Shown here: piece after piece, positions 45,054 through 58,029 of the stretch
Position numbering within the stretch: the first letter of the stretch is position 1
How the letters are laid out: each line of letters opens with the position of its first letter
Source of the DNA: Mantis religiosa
Taxonomy: Eukaryota > Arthropoda > Insecta > Mantodea > Mantidae
NCBI GenBank assembly: GCA_030765055.1
Contig: CM060953.1
Location: 99,167,701-99,231,700 of the forward strand
Length of the DNA: 64,000 nt
Direction of reading: 5' to 3'
Translations under genes and position numbers: made by a program
Notes under the pieces: model-generated
What the model saw: the letters and a program-made list of their open reading frames with translations, nothing else
The model's database searches: none
Told to the model about the DNA's origin: nothing

Positions 45054-46497
45054 GTACTGTCTATCCACCACAAGAAGGCAAGTGGGACCTAAAGAGGGAG
45101 AGGAGCTTGAACTGTTAATCTATTATAGTAGTGGATTTGTTTACTACGAAATGAGTGTATGAGAGTGCACATGAGTCACCCATGCTGCCAGATCTAATAC
45201 TCCTTTCAATAACTACAGTGATAGTTAAGAGGCAGATTCCTATGACATCATTAATTGGGTCTTAATAGTCATATTTCAGGGATTATTATAGTGCAGTCAG
45301 CAGCTGATTAGCTAAACCAACAATATATTCAGCATAAAAGTCTATTTTTACTTTTTTTTCAAAGATTCCTTTAGCATGTGGCAAACGTTTGTACAGGTAG
45401 CAAAAGTTTGTGCAGGACAAAGGAGTCACACTATGTTTGAATCTTACTCTTCCCTGTTTGTTTGGCAACAGATTTAATGCTTTGTCCTCTCCATTTTGTA
45501 ACTCCCATTTCCACCAGCTTTCCGAAAGTTTCTTGTACATTCAATTGAGACCTCAGTCTGTTTGATGTCACCATACCTAAAATTACTTGTTCAGAAAGTG
45601 TAAAACTAAGAAATTTTGTTCCAGAGTTTGGGAAGGTTTTCAGGAATGACAGTGTCAATTTATATTGTAAATATTGTGCAGTGAAAGTATTGGCAATAAA
45701 GTGATTTAATGTACAACATATTGAAACTGCTAACCATCAGATGTGTTTAATAACAGCTTCCTCCATCAAAAGTAGTCAGTGGCTGATTTTTGAGGCAGCT
45801 ACTTCTTGAACTGCAGCTTCTGCAGATACCCATTCAGAATTTTGTAGGATCTTTGCAAAATGAATATTCCCTTCAAATATTCCCTTAAAAATTATACAAT
45901 GTCAGCTTTATTTTTTTTTTTTTAATAAAAATATATGCTCCTATAACCTCATGTGAGGTGGAACGTAGTTTCTCCACATATAAGAACATTCTGTCCAGCA
46001 ATAAAAGAGGCTACCAGTTTGACAACCTAAAAATGCACATTTTTAATCAATATAACTTTGCTGCTAATAAAAACCATCCCCCAGATATGAATATTTTAGT
46101 ATCCTTAATTATTTTTTTCTTAAGTCACCAATGCCATGCTGAGATGGTACCTAGATGATAGATTATGGGAAAACCAGAGTTCCTGGCAACAAGCTGTCAC
46201 AGGTGACCCCTGATAAGAGCTAGCCCGTAAAAGAAAAGATTGTTTAAGTTTGATTCTCAATTAATATATGATTAATACATTCATTAAGTTATAAAGGTCA
46301 TTTTGGTCTGTTTAGGTCATAGAAATCCACATGTGATAGGTATTATGCATGGATGAGTTATGTGACAATACTGTGTATTTTAGATGAACCTAGTTTCCAT
46401 ATCATATCCAGATGGCGAGTATAAACATCATGCGGAAAGCAAAAGTGATTGCATTACACATTCCTATGCCTTGCCTTCTTGTGTTGGGTGGACAGTA
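45054..46497 (+). mobile_element. TIR element carrying a hAT C-terminal domain
   Basis: GTACTGTCTATCCACCACAA (from 45054, 29 bp) and its inverted partner at 46470-46497 (CTTGCCTTCTTGTGTTGGGT from the left) match the TIR of the MITE at 29310-29619. Inside, 45940-46060 on the plus strand encodes TSCEVERSFSTYKNILSSNK, then RGYQFDNLKMHIFNQYNF, the hAT dimerisation domain. The upstream transposase is not readable. Inference: the 310-bp MITE at 29.3 kb is a non-autonomous relative. Confidence 0.6.
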
Positions 46498-46539
46498 GGT
46501 GTGTCAGCTTCCATCTTTGACCTACCTGAGTTGACAAGA

Positions 46540-47040
46540 CAAGCCCCTCAGAACAAACACAACATCTGCAGCTTACGATACCATCCTCTCAAAAATAGCA
46601 CACCAAAATCTCAATTATCAGGCATTTACCAAATGAGCTGCCAGGATCGCGACAAAATATATATTCGGAAGACTAAAAGGAATCTAGGAACAAGAATGAA
46701 AGAACACCAGGAACATTAAATTCAAACACATGGACAAGTCTGCCATAGCACATCACTTTTGGTTGGAGAATCACAACATAAAGCAAGAAATAGAATTGAT
46801 CAAACAGGCAAAGAAACCTCCAGAACTGAAGATTTGGGAAAACATATTTATTACGAAAAAACTGAATCTCTCTATGAATTTTGCAATTCCCACTGTGGAT
46901 GACATCATCAAACTTACCAGAATATCAGATGATAGCACAACACCAAGCCAGACACAAACACCGGTTGCACCATCAGTCAACCACAGAACTGAGGACAGGG
47001 AAAAACTTGTAAGTGAAGAAAAGTGTATACAAGGTTGACT
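46540..47040 (+). mobile_element. Penelope-like element fragment (GIY-YIG end)
   Basis: A plus frame, then a frameshift: APQNKHNICSLRYHPLKNST, SGIYQMSCQDRDKIYIRKTK (GIY and YIR for YIG), SAIAHHFWLENHNIKQEIEL and KIWENIFITKKLNLSMNFAI. The end has CTGAGGA (46989-46995) with a poorly paired stem II and GAAAAAC, so the hammerhead is decayed. It abuts the hAT element. Confidence 0.85.
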
Positions 47041-47189
47041 CATTTGCCTAATTTTAGTAACAATGGTGCTCCATTTTCTGAAATCCTTCTTTTTATTCTA
47101 TATTAGAAAATGACTTTTTAATTTTTTTTTTTCCCCTCACCGATTTTAGTTATCTTACTGCCTCACTTAAATGCTGCAAAATATGACCA

Positions 47190-48672
47190 AGTGTAGGGAT
47201 AACAGATCAGGCCTCTTCTTTATTCAATGTAGGCTACAGAGCGGGTAAAAAATCAATGCTGAACCAAGGTGGACAAATGGACTTGCAAATGTCAAAGGGA
47301 TCTTCTTATTGCCGGCATGAAGAGAATACTACAAACAACAGATTCAGTGTACTACAAAAATGGTCTAGCAGAAGTGAAGCTAAGAGGTTAAATGTGAAAG
47401 AAAAGTGCCAGTGCCGGAGTAACGATTTAGTGAGTTGACAAGAAGATGAAGTTCCCATGTTAAGTAGTTATCACATGCTGGAAAACAGCTCACTAGCACA
47501 GAACCAAGCAGACATAGGAGCTACTGTGAATTCTGAAAATGGAAGAAGGCAGGAGAGCACGCCGGTAGAAGCTGTGATGGAGGTTGAACACGTTTGAGAA
47601 AAGATCAGCCATAATAATAGGGGACTCACTGGTACGCCACATTAGTTATATATGGACAAAGACATTCTAGTGTATTGTTTCCCATTACATTGAAAAGAAG
47701 CTAAGAGAAAACAGGGATGATCCGGCTAACATTGTGATCCATATGGGTACAAACAATGTACGCAGTGCAGGTACGCCAGACAAAATCATGCGAGAATTGC
47801 CACATCTAGTGAACACCACAAAGAAACTCTTTCCATGAGCCAGGATTTGTGTTAGTGCTATTTTATATTGCAGAGATGAAAACGAATGTTTCATAGGTGT
47901 GGTGAACTCTGTGATTGAATGGATATGTAGTGAACATGACTGTATTTATGTGGATGGAAATGCATGGATTAGAGACTATGACTTAGGTCATGATGGTTTA
48001 CATCTGAACAGAAGGGGAGTGATCAAATTTGGCAGGTTGTTAAATAGGGTTGTAAAGTATCTCATGCAAAAAAAAAACAAAAAAAAAAAAACGGTGATAA
48101 AAATGTTGTAGACAGTGATGAAATTTGTGGTTATGCGGCTAACATAGAAGGTAACACAATCAATACAGAGCCCCTAAATGTGTATACTCAGTTTGATACT
48201 GCAAACAGGATAACGGTAAGGAAAAAAGTTAGGCTGACAAAGGTAAACAAAGCAATTGAGACAAGTAAGAAAAATAGCTTAAAAATCTGCCATTTAAATA
48301 TTCAAAGCTTAAGTAACAAAGTAAATGAATTAGAGGTACTTCTAAAATCAGAGGCAATAAAAGTGCAGGTACTATGTCTCACTGAACACTGGCTAAGTGG
48401 GCAGAATATAAATTGTGCAAATATAGATAATTTTAAGTTATCAGTATTTCTTAAGGACAAACGTATGCCTGGAGGATCAGGGATATTTGTTCATGTATCA
48501 ATAGAAGCGAAAGAGGTAAAAGAATTGCAGTATTTAAGTGCAGAAAAACATTTTGAACTTTCTGTAACTGAACTAACCATTACTCAAACAGTAATAGCAT
48601 GCATATATAGGACACCTAACAGTGACTTCAATATATTCATAAAAAACTTAGATGAGCTACTACAGAAATTAA

Positions 48673-48718
<46 letters not shown>

Positions 48719-51320
48719 AATAAAAAAAAAAATGTTGTGGTATGTGGGGATTTGAATGTAAATTTAATTCAGCAGAGCCATAAATGCCTGGAAATAGAAA
48801 ATTTATTCAGGGTATTTGATATGAACAATACTGTGCAGGTTCCCACTAGAATATCAAAACATTCTGAGACGCTGTTTGATGTGTTAGCTACTAATATACA
48901 CTATGAACAGCCTTCGCATGTGACAGAAACAGATATCTCGGATCACAAAGCGCAAATTCTAAAAGTAATAAGTCAGTCACTCAGTAAAGAAAGAATAAAA
49001 TGTAGTAAAAGGTACTTTAGTGAGGAAAATCAGAAGGAATTAATACCTATTAAGCAAGGAGAGTTGGCATGATGTTTATGAAGAAAAGGATGTAAATTCA
49101 AAATTTGAAAAGCTAATAGGAACAGTCTATCACAATTTTGATATAGCATTTCCACTGAAACAAGTTAGTTTAAAGAATATATATCATAAAGGGTGGGTGA
49201 CTAAAGGGATAAAAGTGTCCTCAGAGAGATTAAAGTTCTTGTTCATGTTGAAAAAAAAAGGCGAAATTTGTCAAGGGAAACCTTAAGCTATATAGAGAGA
49301 TATAAAAAAGTGTACAAAAAGGTTATCAGGGATGCAAAAAAACTAGTAAGTGATAAATATATTCAAAGGTCAACAAATCAATGTAAGGCAATGTGGGAAG
49401 TAATGAATAAGGAAACTGGGAAAAGTAATTCAAGCATAAACCAATTTGAATTGATGCATGAAAGCAAAAAAATCAAAGAACCATTTAATATAGCTCAATT
49501 GTTTAATACATATTTTGTTGAGGGTCCCAATAAATTACTAAGAGATAAATATGACACAGGAGTTAATAAAATAGTGGAAAACAGCAAGGTTAAGAAATGT
49601 ATAAATTCAATATTCATTAAACCTATAAATGAACAGGAACTAATAAGTACAGCAAAAAGCTAAAAAGCAAGCTATCAGCTGGGCTAGATGGGATTCCTGA
49701 TCTAGTAGTCAAGCACAGTGTAGAGGAAATAGCAAAACCATTAGTGAATATTTACAACACTTCCTTTCAGACAGGGGTTTTTCCCCCAGATAAATTAAAA
49801 ACAGCTAAAGTTAGACCCCTTCATAAAAAGGGACCTCAGGATGAGTTGCAAAATTTCAGTCCACTATCGATGCAATCAGTATTCTCAAAGATTTTAGAAA
49901 GACTAATGTTCAATAGACTTAGTACATTTTTAGAAAAAAATAAAATTCTGATAGATGCACAGTACGGTTTTAGAAAGAGGAATGTACTGAATCCACAGTT
50001 TACTCCTTGGTTGAAAAAATTATCCCTGCTATTGAACAAAAACAAAAATCAATAGGTTTGTTCCTTGATCTAGCCAAGACATATGATGTGATCGATCATA
50101 ATATACCACTGAGAAAGTTAGGCATATGGTATAAGAGGAATAGCCAATACTTGGCTTGAATCATATTTGTCACAACAATCACAAATAGTAGAAATTAGTA
50201 ACTTCAATAAAGAACATCTCAGTATAGAAAGATGACAATCGATGCAGAATTTAGGTAAGGAGGTACCGCAGGGATCTATATTGGGGCCACTTCTTTTCTT
50301 GCTGTATATAAATGATCTCCCAATATGTGTCCAGGAGTCTTAAGTGGTGTTGTTTGAAGATGATACGAATCTGCTAATAAAGGCAAGCAAGGAAACAGTT
50401 CTGCAAGAAAAAATAAATGATAATATAGAGAAACTGGCATCCTGGTTTGAGGCAAATAGAATGCTATTAAATACAGATAAAACTGTTGCTGTGAACTTTC
50501 ATTTAAGTCGTCATAGAAATATGGTAAAGCCACAAATAAAGTTTGATAGTGAGATAGTAAAGTACCAAGATCAAACTAAATTTTTGGGGATAGTTATAAC
50601 AGAAGATCTAAAATGGGGGGTGCATATAAATATGCTATGCAGAAAAATAAGTGTGGGATGCTACATATTGAATACACTGAAAAGGGTGACTAATACGAAA
50701 GTGGTTAGAAATGCATACTTTGCATACATCCATAATCACATAAGGTATGGAATAAGTTTCTGGGGGGTTTCAACGGAATCAGAAAAAGTATTTTGGTTGC
50801 AAAAGTGGGCTTTAAGCATAATGGCTGGTGAATCGAGCAGAGCATCATGCAGGGAATTATTTAAAAAATTAAGGGTCATGACTACAGCAAGTATGTACAT
50901 ATTAGAAGTCATCAACCATATCAGAGAAATAAGGCATCAGCTACCAAACAGTAAAGAGATTCATTTTCACAGTACAAGGCAGAAAGAAAATTTACATGTA
51001 CAATATTGCAGAACAAACCTAGCTAAATCCATTACTTATCACAATGGGATTAAATTGTTCAACAGACTACCCCCTAATATAAGAAACGTAGAAAATGTCA
51101 ATATATTTAAGAAAAAGCTCAAAGCATATTTAGTAGAAAATTCATTTTATTCAATTATGGAATATGTAAATGGATAGTTCTGTATAAACTAGCTGATTAA
51201 GACTGTGAGTGAGCATCATTCTTAATTGTATTGTTTTAGTGTAAATTGAATTGTATTTCTACTGTACAATGTTGATGATTCCATATCATGTAAACATGAT
51301 CTTAAGGATGAAATAAATGA
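47190..51320 (+). mobile_element. CR1-type LINE, nearly full length
   Basis: ORF1 remnants (47600-48110) encode an SGNH/GDSL-esterase-like domain: VIHMGTNNVRSAG (GTN block) and DYDLGHDGLHLNRRGVIKFG (D..H block), typical of CR1/L2-like ORF1. ORF2 follows. The endonuclease is at 48264-49070: SLKICHLNIQSLSNKVNELE, LCLTEHWLSG, CGDLNVNL and SDHKAQIL. RT is at 49744-50345: KTAKVRPLHKKGPQDELQNF, AQYGFRKRN, FLDLAKTYDVIDHN and GVPQGSILGPLLFLLYINDL. The rest is from 50347 (EDDTNLLIK, motif C altered from ADDT) to the stop at 51175. The 3' tip ends in ATGAATATGAATA-type repeats. Frame breaks near 49663, 50055 and 50340 and an A-run expansion make it inactive. Confidence 0.92.
48674..48732. repeat. Poly-A expansion inside LINE endonuclease ORF
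   Basis: About 58 nt of A with TAAATA interruptions falls between KNLDELLQKLTK and VVCGDLNVNL, where relatives have a short Lys/Asn-rich linker. A second A-rich run lies at 48069-48092. Confidence 0.9.
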
Positions 51321-52714
51321 ATATGAATATAGTAGCTCTAGCTCAAGACCCTCAGAATGCATTTTTCCGAGTGCTCTTCTTCCGCACTGACTTCTTTAAA
51401 TTCTATTGTCATAGCACTGCATGAATTGCCTAGTATATGCCTATCCAGATTTAAATACCACCAGTGGTGTGGCGTTAATGTTGCCTCTGTTGCCACTGGC
51501 AACAGCTAATAAATTGAAGAAAGTGTATCAAAATTTTACATTATTTTTTGTTCAAAGAATAATGGGAAGTCCAAGGAATTTCACTTTCAAATTTCAATTG
51601 CATTAATTTGTGACCGATCCCCTAAGACCAATCTTCTAACATCCTCCTTGTTATGCTGCTAATGGAGTTTACCAGCAAACTCGAAGCATACAGATGTCTG
51701 TGACCTTACAAGGCTTTAGTTATTTGTTTATATGATTGTTGGTAGTGCAGTGAAATGGCAAACCTTGCATTTTAGTGTGAATACAATGTGTGTAACAGTA
51801 GTATGGTGAATGATTTAATGTTAAAAGTAAAATAAGAAGAATGTCATCACAATTTGCGGGTGAAAGTGACCACTTATGTGATCAAAACTTTTTAAATTGA
51901 TCAAGTTTGCATTCTTTTGATGAAAAATGTCACAATTTCAACAGGAAAGTCAACTCCAGATCTTAAACCTTTAAAAGCTAAATCACACGATCACGTATTT
52001 AATTTTAATCATTTCGGCCACCAGTGCATACACAGAATGATCCTTTTCAGACTCCGCAGAATACACACTGATCTAAAAAACACTCATAATAGACTTTCAT
52101 CTTTAGACTTTCTAAATAGACTTTCATCTCTGTCCTTGCTATCAGTGGAAAAGAGGTTGTTTAATAAACTTAAAAAGCAACAGCAATCAACATTTCAAAA
52201 CTCTGTTACTGATGTTTTCTTGGAGAAGAATTGGCACATTGAACTAAAATACAGACACTATAAATTGGAGAGATTGTAAATTCATTTTAAATAAGGTATG
52301 TTACTATAACTTTTATTTATATATCTATGTTTATGTTATGCAACAATCTATATAATATTCACCTGGAAACCCTCAGAATTTGCAACTGCAACTCCCAAGA
52401 TTAAGTCTGAAGCAATCCACAGCACTTATGAATCACCCATGCCATGCAACATAACACTTGGATAGACCAACAATGTAATGGAGAGCCAACTGACAATACA
52501 CAAGTGCTTGTGCACTGCTATCATACCAAAGAAATGCATCAATATGCAGTTACATCATACTGATACAAAAAATCTGATGTGTTGCTTTCACATGACTTTC
52601 TCTATTCTTGTACACAGTTCTTACACATGCTTATATATTTTTTTCTATTGTATATTAACCAAGATAAATATTTGCAAAAGTTATCTTATGAACAATAACA
52701 CATAGAACTACATA
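51321..52714 (+). other. Sequence with one unrecognised open frame
   Basis: Mostly AT-rich. The frame at 51917-52279 (120 codons) reads charged and partly repetitive (LSSLDFLNRLSSLSLL, then VEKRLFNKLKKQQQSTFQNS). This may be the N-terminal region of a PLE or another retroelement, but I cannot place it. No splice signals or polyadenylation signal support a host exon. Confidence 0.35.
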
Positions 52715-53115
52715 GAACTACACTTTATTCCAAAGGAGTTAGATATTCAGCAGTCACTCTGTATAATAAACTACCGGCCAATCTGAAAAACATAAAATCC
52801 ATGAGGTGTTTCAAACTATCGTTGAAAGAAACTTTATTAAGTGATTCATATTATGATATAGGTGAATTTCTAGATACACTGTAGCTGGCCATATAATTGT
52901 ATATATTTGTGATGCATTTTAAATGCTGTGTAGTTGTAGAGCCATGTAACTATATATATTTATGAGTTCATGCTTAGATCTTATTAATTACACTTGATGC
53001 AACTTATTTTTTTTTTTATTTTTATACTTATATTATTTGTATTGTTCTAAATATTTGTATTGACGTATCCAATGTCATTGTATTGACTTAACGGATGAAT
53101 AAAACTACTACTACT
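52715..53115 (+). mobile_element. LINE 3'-end fragment
   Basis: The plus frame near 52730-52883 reads YSAVTLYNKLPANLKNIKSM, then FKLSLKETLLSDSYYDIGEF, the usual end of Jockey/CR1-type RT proteins. The 3' UTR follows and ends AATAAAACTACTACTACTAC, the same trinucleotide tip as LINE G. Confidence 0.8.
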
Positions 53116-53149
53116 ACTGCTTATTTTCTCATCTTCTTTAACTTCCCTA

Positions 53150-53470
53150 GTTATACCACTATAGGGGTGTACAGGGATTCTTGTTCCTGTATCCCTTTTA
53201 AGGTCGGGCCTGAGCAACTGAAGCTTTGGAACTGATAAGAGAACCAGGATAGGTGATCAGCCCAATGCCTGGTGTGAAGGTGAAGGAAGTGGATGATATG
53301 AGGGCGAGATGAATGATAGGAAAGATGGAGGAACTGGTGGAATGCTAACATGGATCACCTGAGAACCCAGAGAAAACCCATCCCAGTGCCATGTTATGCA
53401 CCACAAATATCACTTTGCAGTTGCGTGGGATCAAACCTGAGCCGCCTTGGTAAGAGCCAAACTGTTTATT
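53150..53470 (-). mobile_element. SINE family 1-like copy
   Basis: The minus strand has a B-box-like GGTTTGATCCCACGC near 53440 and the 'gggttttctctgggttctc' body near 53385-53360. Diverged, with no TSD seen. Confidence 0.55.
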
Positions 53471-54234
53471 TTCTTACAGCTGAAATATCAATATGGGAAG
53501 ACAGTTTTTAAGGAATAGTCAAATCTTTTAAGAGCTAGTCATTATATGAGAGCTTTGATATTCCATTATCTTTGCATGTTAAGGATAAAATACAAATAAG
53601 TACAAAGATTTTATCATCTCCTACAGTTACAAGTTATTCAAAATGAAGGGAATTCTGAGGACACACCAGAAAATTCAAGATGCACATTTCATTTAGTATG
53701 AAGAAATCTTAACATCTGGTATTTTAATTAAAATTATTTTAGCCATTTTTCAGAAAATCCAAATTTTCGAAAAATGTCTCATGTCAAGAGAAGTCTGCAG
53801 TAGGGGATTTTCATTGAAAAGCCTCATGTCATGTTCTTGAAGAATATGAACTTCAAAACCAAGTTTGGTGCTTAACACATTTTCTTAATTTTTGTTATGC
53901 TTTCCAGAGACACAGGAAGACACACATATAGATTTTTCCCAAAATGCTTATTTTGGATAAAGGGGATGTTAGGATGCATATTTCCGAGTTCTCACCATCA
54001 AATGTTTTTAGTGGAATGCAATAACTTCCTATCTATATATATTTCATATATATAGTAAAGTAAAACTTAGTATAAGTAAAGCAAATGTGTCTCAAATTCG
54101 ACTCACAAATTAAATTGAAAGTGAAACAAATGTATCCCAAAATGAACTCACAAGATTTACATATCTGGACTTGTATTCGCAATTACAAAGCTTCAAAATT
54201 TTGAGTAAAAATGTATTTATTTTCCAGTCTCTAC
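53471..54234. other. Sequence without recognised features
   Basis: AT-rich. Nothing supported. Confidence 0.45.
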
Positions 54235-54560
54235 GGGCCCAAATGACCTTGTTGTCGACGGGCCCTAAAACACCACACACTCACTCACTCTTCACTCACC
54301 TGGAGTTCAAGTTAATTAGGAATGTGTCAATTCTGAGTCTATTGCATCTTGCCTAATGTTCAAGAGGTCCTGAATTTGAATATGGTCAGGATGAATTATC
54401 TGAATATGGATTTTTCTGGGGTTTTCCCTTATCCCGAAAGATGAATGTCAGGTAACAGTCCTCAATAGATCCTGCTCATAAGTCCATATGCACTAATTTC
54501 ATTGACCGTCTGCTACGATTTATGTTAGAGGATTTTAACGACTAAAAGGCACCCTAAGCA
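54235..54560 (+). mobile_element. SINE tail plus truncated SINE family 2
   Basis: 54235-54280 is the same GGCCCAAATGACCTTGTTGT ... CACCACACAC tail as the 42-bp insertion at 20080-20121. 54358-54560 is a 5'-truncated family 2 SINE body (AAGAGGTCCTGAATTTGAAT, then 'cccttatcccgaaagatgaa'). Confidence 0.75.
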
Positions 54561-56674
54561 ACCACACTATTATATTATGAACACTTCAATATTATTCGGG
54601 ACCCTCAAAGATTTGTTCATAATGTATAAAAATAATCAACACATGAACTTGAAGATCACTCCACTTTATTTCAAAGGGATTTTACCTTGTGTCCCATGCT
54701 AGCAAAGTACTAAAGCGGTTAATTTAGATCAAATCTCATAAAAAGTTGTTAACATTTTAATTTTATTTTAAATGTAATGAAAAAGGAATTCATGGGAAAT
54801 TATTAAAAATTGCAGTAGAAAGGGAATAAGATTAAAAAGAACAACTGAAGGTAAAATGGTGATTGAAGAGGTGGAAGTAAAGGAAAATGAAAGTTCTTCA
54901 TGTGTTTAACGATGATATTAGTTTAAATGTTAAATTATTTAAAAAAGGATTTAAACAAAGGATTATGAACATTACCAAATATGGTCCTGAAAACTGTGCA
55001 ACTAAAAGATGACGTGAACCAATGAGAAATTATTGAATTGCCATATCAACGTCCCATTCAATAATTTCAGGTAAGTTGGAATTAACTTCATTCTGTACAT
55101 GGATGCCATAGAGGTTGGAAGCAATATGATATGTGTACAATCGTCAAGGAAAAATACATAATCAATGTTAAAAGGAATTGTGACACTTTTGAAATCATGT
55201 ATTAATTTTGTGTTACGTGTTTATCTTAAGTTCTGAAGGAATTAAAATTGGAATATTTAAAAAGAAGTCAAACAATTCAATTTATCTAGTCAATTACTTT
55301 CAAATCTTCCCATCCGAAACTATGCCCAAGGTTTTCATGTGATGACTGCAGCTACTGTGGGTAGCTACGAGAGGACATTGTGACCCAGAGCATCATAACC
55401 AGCCCTGAGGACAGCATGCTGCAGCATCCCAACACTGAGGTCCAGGAGCAATGCCTCAGCGCAGTGCAGTATTTCATCATCTGAGTAGAAATCCTGTCGC
55501 AGTATTACATTTCTTCTAGGTCGATGACAGAAATTTATAACATTTCGTTTCTCACAAAGAATTATGAAAGTTAAAAATATTTTTGTTCCCATTAAGGATA
55601 ATAATAATAATGATGTAAGACTTAAGCTTTCATGGCGAGCATTATTAAGCTGAAAGCTTGATATTTATTAATTTGACACAGCTGATCACCCGCGAAGCCT
55701 TGATTAATAACAATGATGATGATAACTATAATAATAATAATAACAATAGCCTAGTGTGTCCCATGAAGGACAAAGGCCTCCTGCTAGAGGGTAGCACTGA
55801 GCTACTCTGCATTAGGTTATCTATCTGTAAAAAAACTAAAATCTACAGTTTTTGTTGAATTGATTTGAAACTGGAACACAAATATACAGTTATAAGAAAA
55901 GCTCACTGCAAATTTTCAAACAGTTACCAAGAATAGTTCTTGTGATATCAACATTTTTTATTGTTTTATTGTTATTTAAACTATTTCACACAATGCAATT
56001 TTAGACTAAAAAAATAATATAAAATATTAGTAAATTGAAGAGAAAAAATTTTAATATTCTTATTGGTTTAGGAGGAAGAAAATTACATTTTCATTTTATT
56101 AAACTCTAATTTTTATGGATGAAATAAAAAGTTTAGAACTCATAAATTTTATTTACTACTATTCTTCTCTAAGCACAAAATGTTTCTGGTTTATATGCTG
56201 AAAACTGCATCATGTGGAACAATTTGTATACTAAAAACTGCTGAAAAATACATAAGAAAAAGCAAAATTAGAACTTTATTAATTCCATAATGTCAGAGAT
56301 TATAATTATACAGTACAAATTTTAATTGCATGAATTTAGAGAACACTTACAGGTGGTTTTCTGCAGAGTGGTGTGTACATATATGAGGTGAAGAGTAAGC
56401 GACTGACTGGTTTGAATTAAACTGCACTCAGCTTTAAAACAGCTTCTGCTCCATGGCTGGGAATAAACAGTTGGCAGATTTTAGGCAGACCCGCTGGGTA
56501 TTTCTAATTCACCTGTGGGTTAGAATGGGGAGGGCTCAGGTAAAATAAATGATGGTAAAGCATGCCTGGATGTTGACGGGACAGGTATAACACCCTGCAT
56601 GACATCTGTTTTGTAAATTTTTGAAACACATTACTATACAAACCTTTTTAATTACTGCAAGTTGCAGCATTTTC

Positions 56675-56714
<40 letters not shown>

Positions 56715-57234
56715 AAACAGACACAATTAAGACCATATGATGAATTAAAAAGAAATGCCTGTGACGATGATATTTAAGGACTTAAATGTGCCGCTAGTGC
56801 TTTAAAAAATGGTATAATTATGGATTCAATATATAATTTAAAAGATACCATATCACTCTGCTTAATAGGGTTAAAAAAACAGATTTCAGTTTTTTGTTAA
56901 AAATATTGAATTTTCACCAGTGCCAACCCTCAAAAGAATGGAAAGCTGGATTGAAGAAAACTGAATAGCTTCTGCCAGGTCTTATGATAAGAGGAGCAAA
57001 TATTGCTTTTCTGATCCTGTCAGAATTAGGCCTGTTCCATATCTTTATCTCTATATTACACACATACATTTTTGGTGCACAATACTGTGAAATGCTTCTT
57101 TCATTTACCATGTTTCTCAATTGCTGTGTTCATTTTTGCAATTTACCATGTCACCAAAGTGAGACATGATTTTTATCATAGATGCAAGTGGGATAATGGA
57201 TTCATGGATTCATAATTCATAGTTGATTATCCAT
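54561..57234. other. AT-rich sequence without recognised genes
   Basis: Contains AAT-rich runs at 55595-55610 and 55700-55750, a 37-T homopolymer at 56677-56713 and scattered short frames. A frame at 55365-55592 (minus) has no recognisable domain. No exon, RNA gene or transposon terminus could be supported. Confidence 0.45.
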
Positions 57235-57560
57235 GATTGGAGGAATTTAGTAACAGAGACGTCCAAATTAATTGAAAAAATCTACTTGTAGTAGTCAGTT
57301 TTTAACACTTGCAAAACTTTAGTAACAGTGTCACAAAACCAACTAAGAATAACTTTTTACATAGAAAATGAAGCTAGCTACAGTAAAGCAATGAATATTA
57401 CACAAATATAAATATTTGTAACATTATTGATGGACCGACGATACAAGCAATCTGTTTGTGAAATCAATCTCCATTAGAAAGAAGAATTAACACCATTTTC
57501 TTAAGATAAATGAAGTTTCTTGTTACAAATATTTATATTTGTATAATAGCTTTTTTAATT
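57235..57560. mobile_element. Solo PLE terminal fragments with palindrome
   Basis: 57237-57330 ('ttggaggaatttagtaacag') matches the left ends of PLE B (10840) and PLE E (25571). 57385-57545 has inverted arms 'ttacacaaatataaatattt' / 'aaatatttatatttgtataa' around 80 bp, the same layout as 16920-17185. No coding. Confidence 0.6.
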
Positions 57561-58029
57561 GATAAATCTGACGAGATGGGTTATGCTGGTCTATACTCTT
57601 TCCATAACATTATGGGAAACAGCAAAATAGGAACAGCACTTTTTAAAAAAAACACAATATATTATTGAAAACTTATTTGCACCCATGCCTTGAGATTAAC
57701 AAGCTAAGTCTGGACCAGTTTAAACGTGGGTTAAGCAGGCCAGCATAATCAACTGTGCCAACTGACAAAATGGAGCAGATTGTGTTTGTTTTTTTATGCA
57801 ATTTCAGATGTTAAGTTTCTTTTTTACCTCTTATGGATTACTCATTATACAAAATTACTTTTGAAATCAGAGAACTTCACGGCTATTCCCAGAAAATTGA
57901 TTATGTACATTTTATTTCGGAGTTGAATGTTTTAAACACATGGTACTTTAATCAAAATCATTAAAGCCATTTTTCAGAAAATAAAAAATGTGATACTTTT
58001 ATTTCAAATAGGAGATTTCTAGAAAAAGG
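57561..58029. other. Sequence without recognised features
   Basis: AT-rich sequence between the PLE-type unit and the LINE copy. Nothing supported. Confidence 0.4.

Noticed and set aside
55365..55592. Possible isolated exon
   Set aside because: Slightly higher GC and an open frame, but no clear splice sites and no recognisable peptide.
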